Positions 30,972-39,805 of a stretch of DNA of 39,921 nt are shown in pieces (position 1 is the first letter of the stretch; every line of letters begins with the position of its first letter). The DNA lies in assembly GCA_009774535.1 (NCBI GenBank), contig VSNY01000014.1, positions 1 to 39,921 of the forward strand. The letters run 5' to 3'. A program made the position numbers and the translations under genes. Source of the DNA: Lachnospiraceae bacterium. Its GTDB lineage: Bacteria; Bacillota; Clostridia; Lachnospirales; Lachnospiraceae. Under the pieces are notes generated by a model, which was given only the letters and a program-made list of their open reading frames with translations, was not told where the DNA came from and ran no database searches.

Positions 30972-33263
30972 ATGCGGACCAGACGAAAAGCGCTGCTTCA
31001 TCTGACAGCGGCGGCTGCCATTTTTTTTCTTACAGACGCTTTCTGCAGCGAAGTAATTGGGATGGTATTTCGGATCTGTGATTCTGTAATTTTGATTAAA
31101 ATTTTGTATCTATGTTTTACGATCGGAAGTGTTCTGGCAGCAGTTTTTTTGTATGCGAAATACGTACTCCAGGAGTCTTTGTCCGGCTTATATCTGGGAA
31201 AACCGTTGCCGGCTTTGCGATGGGGCGTGGCGGTTATGGGGATGCTGGCTGTGATGGATGCGGTTTCTGTTCTATTTACAAAAGGTGAATTCCATATCGG
31301 CTGTCAGACACGGGAAGAGCTTGTTTCTGTTTTGTTTCATGAAATTTTCAGTTCCGGACTTAGGACAGCGATGATCGAAGGGATCATTTTCCGGGGCTTG
31401 TCAGCCAGAGTTTTGTCAAAAGAATTCGGCGATACAGCAGGCACTTTTGCCGCCAGCTTTTTCTATGCATCTGTCAGCGTTATTTATTCCAATGGATGGA
31501 TCCGGATCGGGCCGGATGCTGCCGCGGTATTTCTAACATCGTTCCTTATGGGGCTGGCATTTTCCTGGATGACTTGTTCGACCGGATCAGTCTGGTCTTC
31601 TGTGCTGGTTCATTTTTTATACAATGCTTTTTCGGGACAGGCATATATTTTGCATATAGGCAGCAAACAGGATTTTCCGGCTGTATTTACTTATACGGTG
31701 CATGATGGGAGCGGTTTTTTTGCGGATCAAAAACTGCTGTCCGCCATTGGCTTTCTGGCGCTGATGCTGCTTGCTACTGCAGGCAGGAAAAAGAAACAGG
31801 CGGCAATGAAAAAGAGAGAAATGTATGATAGAAGTCGTAACCTGCGGATGATGGAAAACGGGAAAATACACGAAGAACTGGCAGAAAAAATGCTGTGGAC
31901 GATGGGAAACAGGAAAAAATCTGACAGCCTGACAGGAAAAATACCATGGGCGACGGAAAACAGGAAAAAGACTGACAGTCTGACAGGAAAAATGCTGCGG
32001 GATCTGTTGTACGGGGTGTCTGCGGGTATTTATTTGATGTTTGTGCTGTATCTGGGCGGTAGGAATATGCTGCAGCAGTATTTTACAGACTTTCAAATGA
32101 AAGAGACACTGTTAATGGAAGAACTGCAGGCATATGTCAAGACTCATCGGGTGGGCGTTTCAGATATCAGAACGCTTATTTCGTGGATGGAAGATCAAGG
32201 GATCTGTGAGTTTAAAATTGCGCGGGATGGATGGCTGTTATTTGACGCTTCTTATCCGGGAATGCTTCTTTCCGGCAGAAAAAAACAGCCGTCTGGCAGC
32301 TGGAGAGCTTATGATTATGTTTCGTTTGCTGACGGGGGTGCGGACGTATATCTTTCCACGGGTTTTGATCAGAAGTATTACCGTATGTTATTCGGAATTG
32401 CTGTAATATCCGGTTTTGCAGTCTGTCTGGCAATACTGATCGCAGGGATGAAAGAAAATGTGGTCTATATTCAGCAATTAAAGCGGGAAGTAGACGCGAT
32501 CCGGCTGGGCAGTCTGCAGGAGGCGGTTATGATCAAGGGCAGGGATGAACTGGGACAGCTTGCCGTTGGCCTGGATCAGATGCGCAGGCAGCTTTATGAA
32601 AAAGTAGAAAAGGAAAAAGAACTGCGCGCAGCGCAGGAAAAACTGGTGCTTGGCATGGCGCATGACTTAAGAACGCCGCTGACGGGCCTGCTTGCATATA
32701 TGGAGGTCTTAAAAAAGCAGGAAAGGGAAGGAAAGCCCGTCCGGGAATATATAGATAAAGCATATAATAAGATCCTGCAGATCCGGCAGTTGTCTGACCG
32801 GATGTTTGAATATTTTTTTATTGAATCACAACAGGCAGTGGTATTGGAGCCGCCAGAAGATATCAGCAGCGCTTTTGGCGATTATCTATCCGAACTATGC
32901 GCTATGCTGGACTGCGCCGGGTTTTATGCAGATGCCGGAAAACTGCAGTGGAAGCCTGCTCTTGTCCGGGTCAGCATGGATTATATGGGGAGGATGATCA
33001 ACAATATTGTTTCAAATGTGGATAAATATGGAGACAGGGAAAAGCACGTGGAGATCCGGATGATCTATGAACAGGAGCGGGTGGGGATCGCGGTAAAAAA
33101 CGGAATGGCCGCACGCGGAAAGTATGTGGAGGGAACAGGGATCGGAGTGAAAAATATATCGTCTATGATGAAGCAAATGGACGGAACGGTGCAGATACAC
33201 ATCACAGAGGAAGACTACCAGATTGTGCTGTACTTTCCATTGCATACAGCGCCTGTTTCCTGA
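30972..33263 (+). CDS. Histidine kinase with N-terminal CPBP-like membrane domain
   Basis: A 763-residue fusion. Residues about 10-260 form six to eight hydrophobic segments with CPBP/CAAX-protease-like motifs: MIEGIIFRG (Glu136, Arg141) and LVHFLYN (His214, Asn218). The second Glu of the usual EE pair is Gly137, and the FxxxH histidine is absent, so proteolysis is probably lost. A linker with 17-residue repeats follows (about 290-340), then a membrane segment (about 345-365), a sensor region, another membrane segment (about 475-495), HAMP, HisKA with His564 in GMAHDLRTPL, and an ATPase domain with NNIVSNVDKYG and EGTGIGVKNI. The ATG at 30972 has an AAGGAG site. It pairs with the OmpR-type regulator immediately upstream. 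Confidence 0.85.
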   Translation: MRTRRKALLHLTAAAAIFFLTDAFCSEVIGMVFRICDSVILIKILYLCFTIGSVLAAVFLYAKYVLQESLSGLYLGKPLPALRWGVAVMGMLAVMDAVSVLFTKGEFHIGCQTREELVSVLFHEIFSSGLRTAMIEGIIFRGLSARVLSKEFGDTAGTFAASFFYASVSVIYSNGWIRIGPDAAAVFLTSFLMGLAFSWMTCSTGSVWSSVLVHFLYNAFSGQAYILHIGSKQDFPAVFTYTVHDGSGFFADQKLLSAIGFLALMLLATAGRKKKQAAMKKREMYDRSRNLRMMENGKIHEELAEKMLWTMGNRKKSDSLTGKIPWATENRKKTDSLTGKMLRDLLYGVSAGIYLMFVLYLGGRNMLQQYFTDFQMKETLLMEELQAYVKTHRVGVSDIRTLISWMEDQGICEFKIARDGWLLFDASYPGMLLSGRKKQPSGSWRAYDYVSFADGGADVYLSTGFDQKYYRMLFGIAVISGFAVCLAILIAGMKENVVYIQQLKREVDAIRLGSLQEAVMIKGRDELGQLAVGLDQMRRQLYEKVEKEKELRAAQEKLVLGMAHDLRTPLTGLLAYMEVLKKQEREGKPVREYIDKAYNKILQIRQLSDRMFEYFFIESQQAVVLEPPEDISSAFGDYLSELCAMLDCAGFYADAGKLQWKPALVRVSMDYMGRMINNIVSNVDKYGDREKHVEIRMIYEQERVGIAVKNGMAARGKYVEGTGIGVKNISSMMKQMDGTVQIHITEEDYQIVLYFPLHTAPVS
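31839..31991 (+). repeat. Three tandem 51-base repeats in kinase linker
   Basis: Units at 31890-31940 and 31941-31991 are clearly similar and encode 17-residue repeats sharing NRKK(S/T)DSLTGK; the unit at 31839-31889 is a more diverged copy (MENGK, later L and K aligned). They lie in the charged linker between the CPBP-like domain and the next membrane helix. Confidence 0.75.
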
Positions 33264-33295
33264 CGGATCTGAGATTTGATTTGACGACTAAGAAC

Positions 33296-33321
33296 GATTA
33301 TTTTACAAAATAGTCATTTTT
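33296..33321 (+). terminator. Weak terminator after kinase gene
   Basis: GATTATTT (33296-33303) and AAATAGTC (33308-33315) form an eight-pair stem with a TACA loop, followed by ATTTTT. It is AT-rich and of moderate strength, 33 bases after the kinase stop. Confidence 0.45.
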
Positions 33322-33389
33322 GACTGCGCCATTATGATGCGAGGGGAACTACATTCATGCGTTTGTCGTGATGAAAATTAATTTTCTCC

Positions 33390-33418
33390 TTGCAAATACA
33401 GTTCCAATGTGGTAGAAT
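33390..33418 (+). promoter_or_regulatory. Sigma-A promoter of queuosine-salvage operon
   Basis: TTGCAA (33390-33395) and TAGAAT (33413-33418) are 17 bases apart. The transcript would start at about 33425, in front of a small hairpin (33428-33442) and the riboswitch. Confidence 0.7.
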
Positions 33419-33470
33419 ATCTCGCGGACAGGCAATCTGCCTGCATGGTATGGCAATACAAAATTGCATA

Positions 33471-33510
33471 AGACAGTTCGTGACCATCCTGTCTTTAAAC
33501 AAAACTAGGG
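33471..33510 (+). promoter_or_regulatory. Class I preQ1 riboswitch aptamer
   Basis: AGACAG (33471-33476) and CTGTCT (33489-33494) form a six-pair P1 stem around the twelve-base loop TTCGTGACCATC, the same length and start (TTC) as known class I aptamers. An A-rich tail, TTAAACAAAACTAGGG (33495-33510), follows; the loop CC can pair with its GG to make the pseudoknot. The downstream genes, a radical SAM enzyme and a YhhQ transporter, fit a preQ1/queuine sensor. The 399-base gap 33264-33662 holds the kinase terminator, the promoter, this aptamer and its terminator. Confidence 0.8.
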
Positions 33511-33573
33511 ATATGAAAACGGAAGGATTCTGCGCAGGTTCCCTGTGCCGGAAAAAACCGTTTTTCTGTATGG

Positions 33574-33595
33574 GCACGTTCTGCGTGCTTTTTTT
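33574..33595 (+). terminator. Riboswitch expression-platform terminator
   Basis: GCACG (33574-33578), loop TTCTG, CGTGC (33584-33588), then seven T residues. The upstream GTGCC (33545-33549) can pair with GGCAC (33573-33577) as an antiterminator, so ligand binding could switch transcription of the genes beyond. The stem is short but the T run is long. Confidence 0.75.
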
Positions 33596-33662
33596 ATTGC
33601 ATCCGGAACTGATCAACAATGAGATTCATGTGCATATTTTTAGCTGCACAGAAAGGAAGTCC

Positions 33663-34397
33663 ATGGAAGATTTTAACCCAAACCGCTATGCGGTCATCAA
33701 TGAAAAAAATCCCCGTGAAATCGTAATGCTGCGGGGCCTTGGCTGTTCTTGGAGACGGTGCCGCTTCTGCGACTACCATCTTGATTTTTCCCCAGACAGC
33801 AGCGCAAATTTTGCCCTGAACCGGGAACAGCTTGAAAAAGTCACTGGCATCCACCATAAGCTTGAGGTAATTAATTCCGGCAGCTTTGTGGACTTAGATG
33901 AGGAAACCCTTGCACTGATTGAAACAGTCTGTAAAGACTGCCATATCACCCAAGTACATTTTGAGTGCCACTGGCGGCACCGGGAGGCAATTCCGCCATT
34001 CCGTAAGCGTTTTGCAGCCCATGGGATTGAACTGAAGGTGAAAACCGGCGTAGAAACCTTCGATGCCCTATTCCGGGAAAGCTATCTGGATAAAGGCATT
34101 AACGCCCGTTCCCCAGAGGAACTAGCGGAATATTTTGACGAGGTCTGCCTGCTGCAAGGCATCCCCGGCCAGACTGTGGAAAGCATGGACAGGGACATTC
34201 AAACTGGCCTTGCCTATTTTGAGCGGGTCTGCATTAATATTATGCAGGAAAACAAAAAGCCCATCAAGCCAGACTCCCGTGTCATTGCAAGTTTCACCAA
34301 GGAACTTTATCCAAAATACATAGAAAACAGCCGGGTAGATATTTTAATGGAAAATACTGCTTTCGGCGTAGGAGGCGTTGTAGAACATGCAGAATGA
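33663..34397 (+). CDS. queL: Radical SAM enzyme, QueL-like (queuine lyase)
   Basis: A 244-residue radical SAM protein. The cluster-binding motif is a CX4CX2C form, in GCSWRRCRFCDYHLDF, and a glycine-rich turn follows at EVINSGSFVDLDEET. Family knowledge: in Clostridioides difficile a radical SAM lyase, QueL, converts queuine to preQ1 and is linked to a YhhQ transporter. The overlapping yhhQ gene (11 bases) and the preQ1 riboswitch upstream make the same role here likely. The ATG at 33663 is chosen for its AAGGAAG site and because family-like sequence starts there (MEDFNPNRYAV); the open frame reaches back over the riboswitch. A nucleoside hydrolase (QueK) was not found nearby. Confidence 0.75.
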   Translation: MEDFNPNRYAVINEKNPREIVMLRGLGCSWRRCRFCDYHLDFSPDSSANFALNREQLEKVTGIHHKLEVINSGSFVDLDEETLALIETVCKDCHITQVHFECHWRHREAIPPFRKRFAAHGIELKVKTGVETFDALFRESYLDKGINARSPEELAEYFDEVCLLQGIPGQTVESMDRDIQTGLAYFERVCINIMQENKKPIKPDSRVIASFTKELYPKYIENSRVDILMENTAFGVGGVVEHAE

Positions 34398-35106
34398 AAT
34401 TCTTTTATTTATATCCTTATTCCTTACTTTTTCCACAGTCCTGTTCCTATTCTGGCTGTTTCAGGAGCAGGGGCTGTATTTGTGGACTGTGCTGGCTACC
34501 ATTACGGCAAATATTGAAGTTTTAATTATGGTAACTGCTTTCGGCATGGAAATGACGCTGGGCAATATCCTGTTTGCCTCAACCTTTCTGGTAACGGATA
34601 TTTTGAGCGAGATTTATGGGAAGAAAGCAGCCCAGACTGCGGTTTACCTTGGGATTGCCACTTCAGTCATCTTCATTTTCTTAAGTCAGTCTTGGATGCT
34701 GTATGTGCCAAATGAAAATGATTTTGCATCCCCGGCCATCCGCACAGTCTTTTCCAATACCCCGCGTTTAATGGCGGTAGGCATTATTGTATACGTCATT
34801 GTCCAGCTTTTCGACGTGTGGGCATACCATAAATGGTGGGCGTTCACCAGAAACAGATTCGGAGACTCCAAGAAATTCCTGTGGCTTCGGAACAATGGCT
34901 CCACACTGGTGTCCCAGCTTTTAAATACAGTCCTGTTCACATGGGGCGCATTCTGGGGTACCTATGATACTAAGACAATGGTTTCCATTGCTATCGCCAG
35001 CTATATTATTTTTGTAGTCACAAGTATTGCGGACACGCCCTTCGTATATCTGGCACGGTACCTGCACCAGAAAAAACAGGCGGTTCTCACTTACGCAAAA
35101 AGCTAA
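34387..35106 (+). CDS. yhhQ: YhhQ-family queuosine precursor transporter
   Basis: A 239-residue membrane protein with about six hydrophobic helices and the family signature TFLVTDILSEIYGKKAAQ, followed by a conserved histidine-rich loop (DVWAYHKWWAFTRNRFG) and LRNNGSTLVSQLLNTVLF. YhhQ/VUT proteins import queuine, queuosine or preQ precursors for tRNA modification. The start lies within the radical SAM gene, overlapping by 11 bases, which implies translational coupling. Control by the preQ1 riboswitch is inferred. No clear terminator follows. Confidence 0.9.
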   Translation: MQNEILLFISLFLTFSTVLFLFWLFQEQGLYLWTVLATITANIEVLIMVTAFGMEMTLGNILFASTFLVTDILSEIYGKKAAQTAVYLGIATSVIFIFLSQSWMLYVPNENDFASPAIRTVFSNTPRLMAVGIIVYVIVQLFDVWAYHKWWAFTRNRFGDSKKFLWLRNNGSTLVSQLLNTVLFTWGAFWGTYDTKTMVSIAIASYIIFVVTSIADTPFVYLARYLHQKKQAVLTYAKS

Positions 35107-35284
35107 ATTTCTCTAAAACGCAGACAAGAAAAGACGGATAAGATCTGAGATTTATTGATACAGCGTATCATATGCTTCATTACTGTATTGTTAAAAATCG
35201 AAACTATATGGATCTTTTAATGTCTGTATAGCCAAATCAGAATCATTGGCAGGAATCGGAATTGTGAAAGCCTCCTGTCTAAAT

Positions 35285-35316
35285 GAAAAAAGCCCTGGTG
35301 ACTTGCGTTACCAGGG
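35285..35316 (-). terminator. Orphan minus-strand terminator
   Basis: An eleven-pair stem, GCCCTGGTGAC (35291-35301) with GTTACCAGGGC (35306-35316), including one G-T, and a four-base loop. Six A residues at 35285-35290 become a T run on the minus strand, so it terminates leftward transcription. No minus-strand gene lies upstream of it; the next gene is purL on the plus strand. Confidence 0.7.
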
Positions 35317-35371
35317 CAGAGTTATCTATAACAAAAAAAGCCGAGCAGCTGAACATCCGTCAGTTACTGTG

Positions 35372-35491
35372 CGGCTGATAAGAATTTGTTATGATGAAGT
35401 AAAAGACGTTCAGGCAGAACCAGTTTGTCTGCAATATAAATGGGATCACTGGTATCTGATTGGATATTATGAAAAAGATCAAGATTATTAA
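35372..35491 (+). pseudogene. WYL-domain regulator remnant
   Basis: Forty codons read as the core of a WYL domain: RLIRICYDEVKDV, then AEPVCLQYKWDHWYLIGYYE ending DQDY and a TAA stop. WYL domains belong to DeoR/YafY-like transcription regulators of about 300 residues, where the sequence would continue with an arginine-containing segment (DYRxF). Neither an N-terminal helix-turn-helix nor this continuation is present. The frame is open back to 35246 but that part overlaps the orphan terminator hairpin and does not look like protein. The remainder of the 553-base gap 35107-35659 holds no other gene that I recognise. Confidence 0.6.
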
Positions 35492-35659
35492 ATTCACAAA
35501 ACGCGAACAACGATACCGTCTCTTCAATGACCAGAAAAAGCACTGGAAAAAGCCCGTCAAATGATGTATGATGGATAGCAGCTGGCAAGCTCCTGCAGCA
35601 GTCCATCCTGTCTGCACAACGCATGCCATTTATGACTACGACAACAGGAGGAAAACAAA

Positions 35660-38600
35660 ATGGGAAATGTAAGACGTGTATATGCTGAAAAAAAGCCGCC
35701 CTTTGCGATTGCCGCAAAGTCTTTAAAGCATGAAATCCGCCACTATCTCGGCATTCAGGGCGTGACAGACGTCCGCGAGCTAATCCGCTACGATGTGGAA
35801 AATATTTCAGACAGCACCTTTGCGGTTGCCAAGAGCACCGTTTTTTCAGAACCGCCGGTAGATGATATTTATGAAGAGACATTTGACGCAAGAGGCGGCC
35901 GGGTCTTTTCCGTCGAATATCTGCCGGGCCAGTTTGACCAGCGTGCGGATTCCGCGCAGCAGTGCATCCGCCTGTTAAACGATGCCGAAGATCCGGTGAT
36001 CCGTACAGCTGTAACCTACATTATCTCAGGCGACATGGACGATGCAGAATTTGCAGCGATCAAAAAGCACTGCATCAATCCGGTAGATTCCAGGGAAAGC
36101 GGCGGGCAGAAGCCGGATACGCTGATACAGCATTTTGAAGAACCAAACGACGTGCAGATTCTGGATACTTTTACGCAGCTGGCAGAAGAAAAGCTGCACG
36201 AATTGTATGATTCCCTGCACCTTGCCATGACGTTTCAGGACTTTTTGCACATTCAGAATTATTTTAGAATGGAAGAAAAGCGCGATCCGTCCATGACGGA
36301 AATCCGGGTGCTGGATACGTACTGGTCGGATCATTGCCGACATACGACATTTTTAACAGAGCTTACGGATGTGACATTTGCGGATGGATATTACCGCGCG
36401 CCGATCGAAGAGTCTTACCAGGATTATCTGGATTCGTTTCGTAATCTGTATGAAGGCAGGACCGACAAGTTCGTCTGTCTGATGGATCTTGCGCTGATGG
36501 CGATGAAGCGGCTGAAAAAGGAAGGAAAGCTGCAGGATCAAGAGGAATCCGACGAGATCAACGCGTGTTCGATTGTGGTTCCGGTGGAAATCGACGGACA
36601 GACGCAGGAGTGGCTGGTGAATTTTAAAAACGAGACGCACAACCATCCGACCGAGATCGAGCCGTTCGGCGGGGCGGCTACCTGCCTGGGCGGCGCGATC
36701 CGTGATCCATTGTCTGGACGCACCTATGTCTATCAGGCAATGCGTGTGACGGGGGCGGCAGATCCGACGGTTCCGGTCAGCGAGACACTGGAAGGCAAGC
36801 TTCCGCAGAAAAATCTGACCAGAGGCGCCGCCAGAGGTTATTCTTCTTATGGCAACCAGATCGGGCTTGCGACCGGATATGTCAAAGAAATATACCATCC
36901 GGATTATGTGGCAAAACGTATGGAAATCGGGGCCGTTTTGGGCGCAGCGCCAAGAGCTGCCGTGCAAAGGCTGACTTCCGATCCGGGAGATGTGATCGTG
37001 CTGCTGGGCGGGCGTACCGGCCGCGACGGATGCGGCGGCGCGACGGGATCTTCCAAGGCGCATACGACTCAGTCCATTGATACGTGCGGCGCGGAAGTGC
37101 AGAAAGGAAACCCGCCGACCGAGCGTAAACTGCAGCGGCTGTTCCGCCGGCCGGAAGTGTCGCATATGATTAAAAAATGTAATGACTTTGGCGCAGGGGG
37201 CGTATCCGTGGCAATCGGAGAACTGGCTGACGGGCTGCGGGTAGAGCTGGACAAGGTGCCAAAAAAATATGCTGGTCTGGACGGCACGGAAATTGCAATA
37301 TCCGAATCCCAGGAACGTATGGCTTGTGTAACCGCGCCAGAGGATGTGGATCAGTTTTTGTCTTACGCAAAAGAGGAAAATCTGGAAGCAGTCCCGGTAG
37401 CCGTTGTAACAGAACAGCCGCGGCTTGTGCTTGTATGGAGGGGCAGGGAGATCGTCAATATTTCACGTGCATTCTTAAATACAAACGGCGCGCACCAGGA
37501 AGCATCCGTAGCGGTAGACCTGCCTTCCAAGGAAGAAAATTTCTTCAGGAAGCTGGAACTGGAAAAAGTAAGAAACGATCTTGCGGCAGGCGATATTCGC
37601 GCGGCATGGCTGGATACACTTGCGGATCTTAACGTATGTTCCCAAAAAGGTCTGGTCGAAATGTTCGATGGCTCGATCGGCGCGGGAAGCGTGCTGATGC
37701 CGTACGGCGGGCGCTACCAGCTGACAGAGACACAAGCGATGGCCGCAAAGCTGCCGATATTAAAAGGTAAGACAGATACGGTAACTTTGATGGCTTATGG
37801 ATATGACCCATATCTATCCAGCTGGTCGCCATACCATGGGGCGGTGTATGCCGTACTGGAATCACTGTCCAGAATCGTTGCATCCGGCGGGGATTACAGC
37901 AAAGTCCGGTTTACTTTCCAGGAATATTTCCGCAGGATGAGCAAAGAACCATCCAGATGGAGCCAGCCGTTTGCCGCGCTGCTTGGAGCCTATGCCGCGC
38001 AGATCGGGTTCGGACTGCCGTCCATTGGCGGAAAAGATTCCATGTCTGGTACCTTTAACGAGATTGATGTACCGCCAACGCTCGTTTCCTTTGCCGTAGA
38101 CGTGGCAAAGCAGCAGGATATTCTGACGCCGGAATTGAAAGAACCAGGCGATCAGCTCGTGCGGTTTTCCATCGAAACAGACGAATATGACCTTCCGGTC
38201 TATCAGCGTGTGAAAATGCTGTATGATATTATCCATGCGCTGATCCGCCGACGTTCCATTGTAGCTGCTTATGCGCTCGACGGCAAAGGAATCGCTGCTG
38301 CCATAAGCAAGATGGCATTTGGAAACAAATTCGGTATCACGCTGGAACCATCCGCCGTAACCCCACAGGAGCTGTTTGCCCCGGCATTCGGCAGTTTCGT
38401 GGCAGAAGTTCCGGCAGACCAGACAGAACAGATCCGGACAGCATTACAAGAAGCCGGACTGGACCGTGCATTTGCGGTGATTGGCGAAGTCTGTTCCGAT
38501 CATATCTTCCGTTACGGCGATACTACAATTACGATGGAGGAAGCACTAAACGCATGGACCGGAACACTGGAAAAAGTATTTCCAACCATTGCATCCGATG

Positions 38601-39466
38601 AAAAAGAAGAAGTACACACAAAACTTTATCATACAGACCAGATTTATGTATGCAGGCACAAGACCGCAAAGCCAACCGTATTTATTCCGGTCTTTCCGGG
38701 AACAAACTGTGAAGACGATTCCGCCAAAGCATTTGAACGCGCAGGCGCAGAGGTAACCATCCAGGTATTTAGAAATCTGGACGGCGCAGACATCCGGGAT
38801 TCGGTAGAAGCATTTGAGCGGGCCATCGCAAACGCCCAGATCCTAATGTTCCCAGGCGGATTTTCCGCAGGCGACGAACCGGAAGGCTCCGCGAAGTTCT
38901 TTGCCAATGCATTCCGCAATGAACGAATCAAAGAAGCGGTAAGCAAACTGCTGGATGAAAGAGACGGCCTGGCGCTCGGCATCTGCAACGGTTTCCAGGC
39001 GCTGATCAAGCTGGGGCTTTTGCCATACGGAAAGATTACGCAGCAGAAGCCGGATTCACCAACGCTGACCTATAATACAATTGGACGCCATATTTCCAAA
39101 ATGGTCTATACCAAAGTCGTATCGAATAAAAGCCCATGGCTGGCACAGGCGAAATGCGGCCACATCTATACCAACCCAGCATCTCATGGGGAAGGACGCT
39201 TTGTTGCCGGAAAAGAATGGCTTGATAAGCTGTTTGCCAACGGGCAGGTGGCTACACAGTATGTGAACGAAGGCGGAATGCCAACGATGGATGAAGAGTG
39301 GAATATCAATGGATCTTATCTGGCAATTGAGGGAATTACAAGCCCGGATGGACGCGTGTTTGGGAAGATGGCGCATTCGGAACGCAGGGGAGATGCTGTG
39401 GCGATTAATATTTATGGAGATCAGGATCTGAAGCTGTTTGAATCGGGAGTAGCGTATTTTCGTTAA
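35660..39466 (+). CDS. purL: Phosphoribosylformylglycinamidine synthase
   Basis: A 1268-residue single-chain FGAM synthase of the Clostridial type. Two AIR-synthase-like ATP-binding halves come first (conserved NFKNETHNHPTEIEPFGG and GRTGRDGCGGATGSS in the first half; GLPSIGGKDSMSGT in the second). The C-terminal glutaminase domain has the PGTNCEDDSAKAFERAG start, the catalytic Cys in LGICNGFQAL and the His of SHGEGRF. It converts FGAR to FGAM using glutamine and ATP in de novo purine synthesis. Unlike the PurSLQ system of Bacillus, no separate purS or purQ is needed. AGGAGG precedes the ATG. It is monocistronic, 12 kb from purC-purF-purB and on the opposite strand. Confidence 0.96.
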   Translation: MGNVRRVYAEKKPPFAIAAKSLKHEIRHYLGIQGVTDVRELIRYDVENISDSTFAVAKSTVFSEPPVDDIYEETFDARGGRVFSVEYLPGQFDQRADSAQQCIRLLNDAEDPVIRTAVTYIISGDMDDAEFAAIKKHCINPVDSRESGGQKPDTLIQHFEEPNDVQILDTFTQLAEEKLHELYDSLHLAMTFQDFLHIQNYFRMEEKRDPSMTEIRVLDTYWSDHCRHTTFLTELTDVTFADGYYRAPIEESYQDYLDSFRNLYEGRTDKFVCLMDLALMAMKRLKKEGKLQDQEESDEINACSIVVPVEIDGQTQEWLVNFKNETHNHPTEIEPFGGAATCLGGAIRDPLSGRTYVYQAMRVTGAADPTVPVSETLEGKLPQKNLTRGAARGYSSYGNQIGLATGYVKEIYHPDYVAKRMEIGAVLGAAPRAAVQRLTSDPGDVIVLLGGRTGRDGCGGATGSSKAHTTQSIDTCGAEVQKGNPPTERKLQRLFRRPEVSHMIKKCNDFGAGGVSVAIGELADGLRVELDKVPKKYAGLDGTEIAISESQERMACVTAPEDVDQFLSYAKEENLEAVPVAVVTEQPRLVLVWRGREIVNISRAFLNTNGAHQEASVAVDLPSKEENFFRKLELEKVRNDLAAGDIRAAWLDTLADLNVCSQKGLVEMFDGSIGAGSVLMPYGGRYQLTETQAMAAKLPILKGKTDTVTLMAYGYDPYLSSWSPYHGAVYAVLESLSRIVASGGDYSKVRFTFQEYFRRMSKEPSRWSQPFAALLGAYAAQIGFGLPSIGGKDSMSGTFNEIDVPPTLVSFAVDVAKQQDILTPELKEPGDQLVRFSIETDEYDLPVYQRVKMLYDIIHALIRRRSIVAAYALDGKGIAAAISKMAFGNKFGITLEPSAVTPQELFAPAFGSFVAEVPADQTEQIRTALQEAGLDRAFAVIGEVCSDHIFRYGDTTITMEEALNAWTGTLEKVFPTIASDEKEEVHTKLYHTDQIYVCRHKTAKPTVFIPVFPGTNCEDDSAKAFERAGAEVTIQVFRNLDGADIRDSVEAFERAIANAQILMFPGGFSAGDEPEGSAKFFANAFRNERIKEAVSKLLDERDGLALGICNGFQALIKLGLLPYGKITQQKPDSPTLTYNTIGRHISKMVYTKVVSNKSPWLAQAKCGHIYTNPASHGEGRFVAGKEWLDKLFANGQVATQYVNEGGMPTMDEEWNINGSYLAIEGITSPDGRVFGKMAHSERRGDAVAINIYGDQDLKLFESGVAYFR

Positions 39467-39805
39467 TTTTCGGATGTGGTTGTAAGACATGTCAGGGGAT
39501 GCAGGGAGGTGAAATTGGCTGGGCGGACGACGGCGGGACATTATTTTTATATCTGCCAAACGGGTCGGCGTTCTGTGCGTTTATGATATCAACCACATAT
39601 TTTTTTGCTGCATGAGCTTTTTCTCTTTGCTTAATCGCTCCTTTGTATTGTGGTAATTCTTCCACCCCTTTGTCTGATCTTGGGCGGATAGGACGTAATC
39701 ATATTGATAGGGGCTTTATATTGTGCCGGTAGAATTGCTAAATCAAAATTGACGCAAGTGTGGGAAAGATATATTGCAGAATTCAATTCGCGGAGGGAAT
39801 AATCC
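39467..39805. other. 339-base gap between purL and GNAT gene
   Basis: No convincing terminator for purL was found. On the minus strand a 57-codon frame at 39492-39665, with a GTG start, reads smoothly (EELPQYKGAIKQREKAHAAK and a second half with INAQNADPFGRYKNN), but has no family match known to me and may be a gene fragment. The last 50 bases are AT-rich and hold the GNAT ribosome binding site (GGAGGG). Confidence 0.5.

Noticed and set aside
35246..35371. Intact 81-residue gene including the WYL part
   Set aside because: The first half overlaps a perfect hairpin with an A tract and has no protein-like features; only the last 40 codons match a domain.
39492..39665. Minus-strand 57-codon gene
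   Set aside because: Reads smoothly but has only a GTG start with a poor ribosome binding site and no recognisable family; kept as a comment on the gap.
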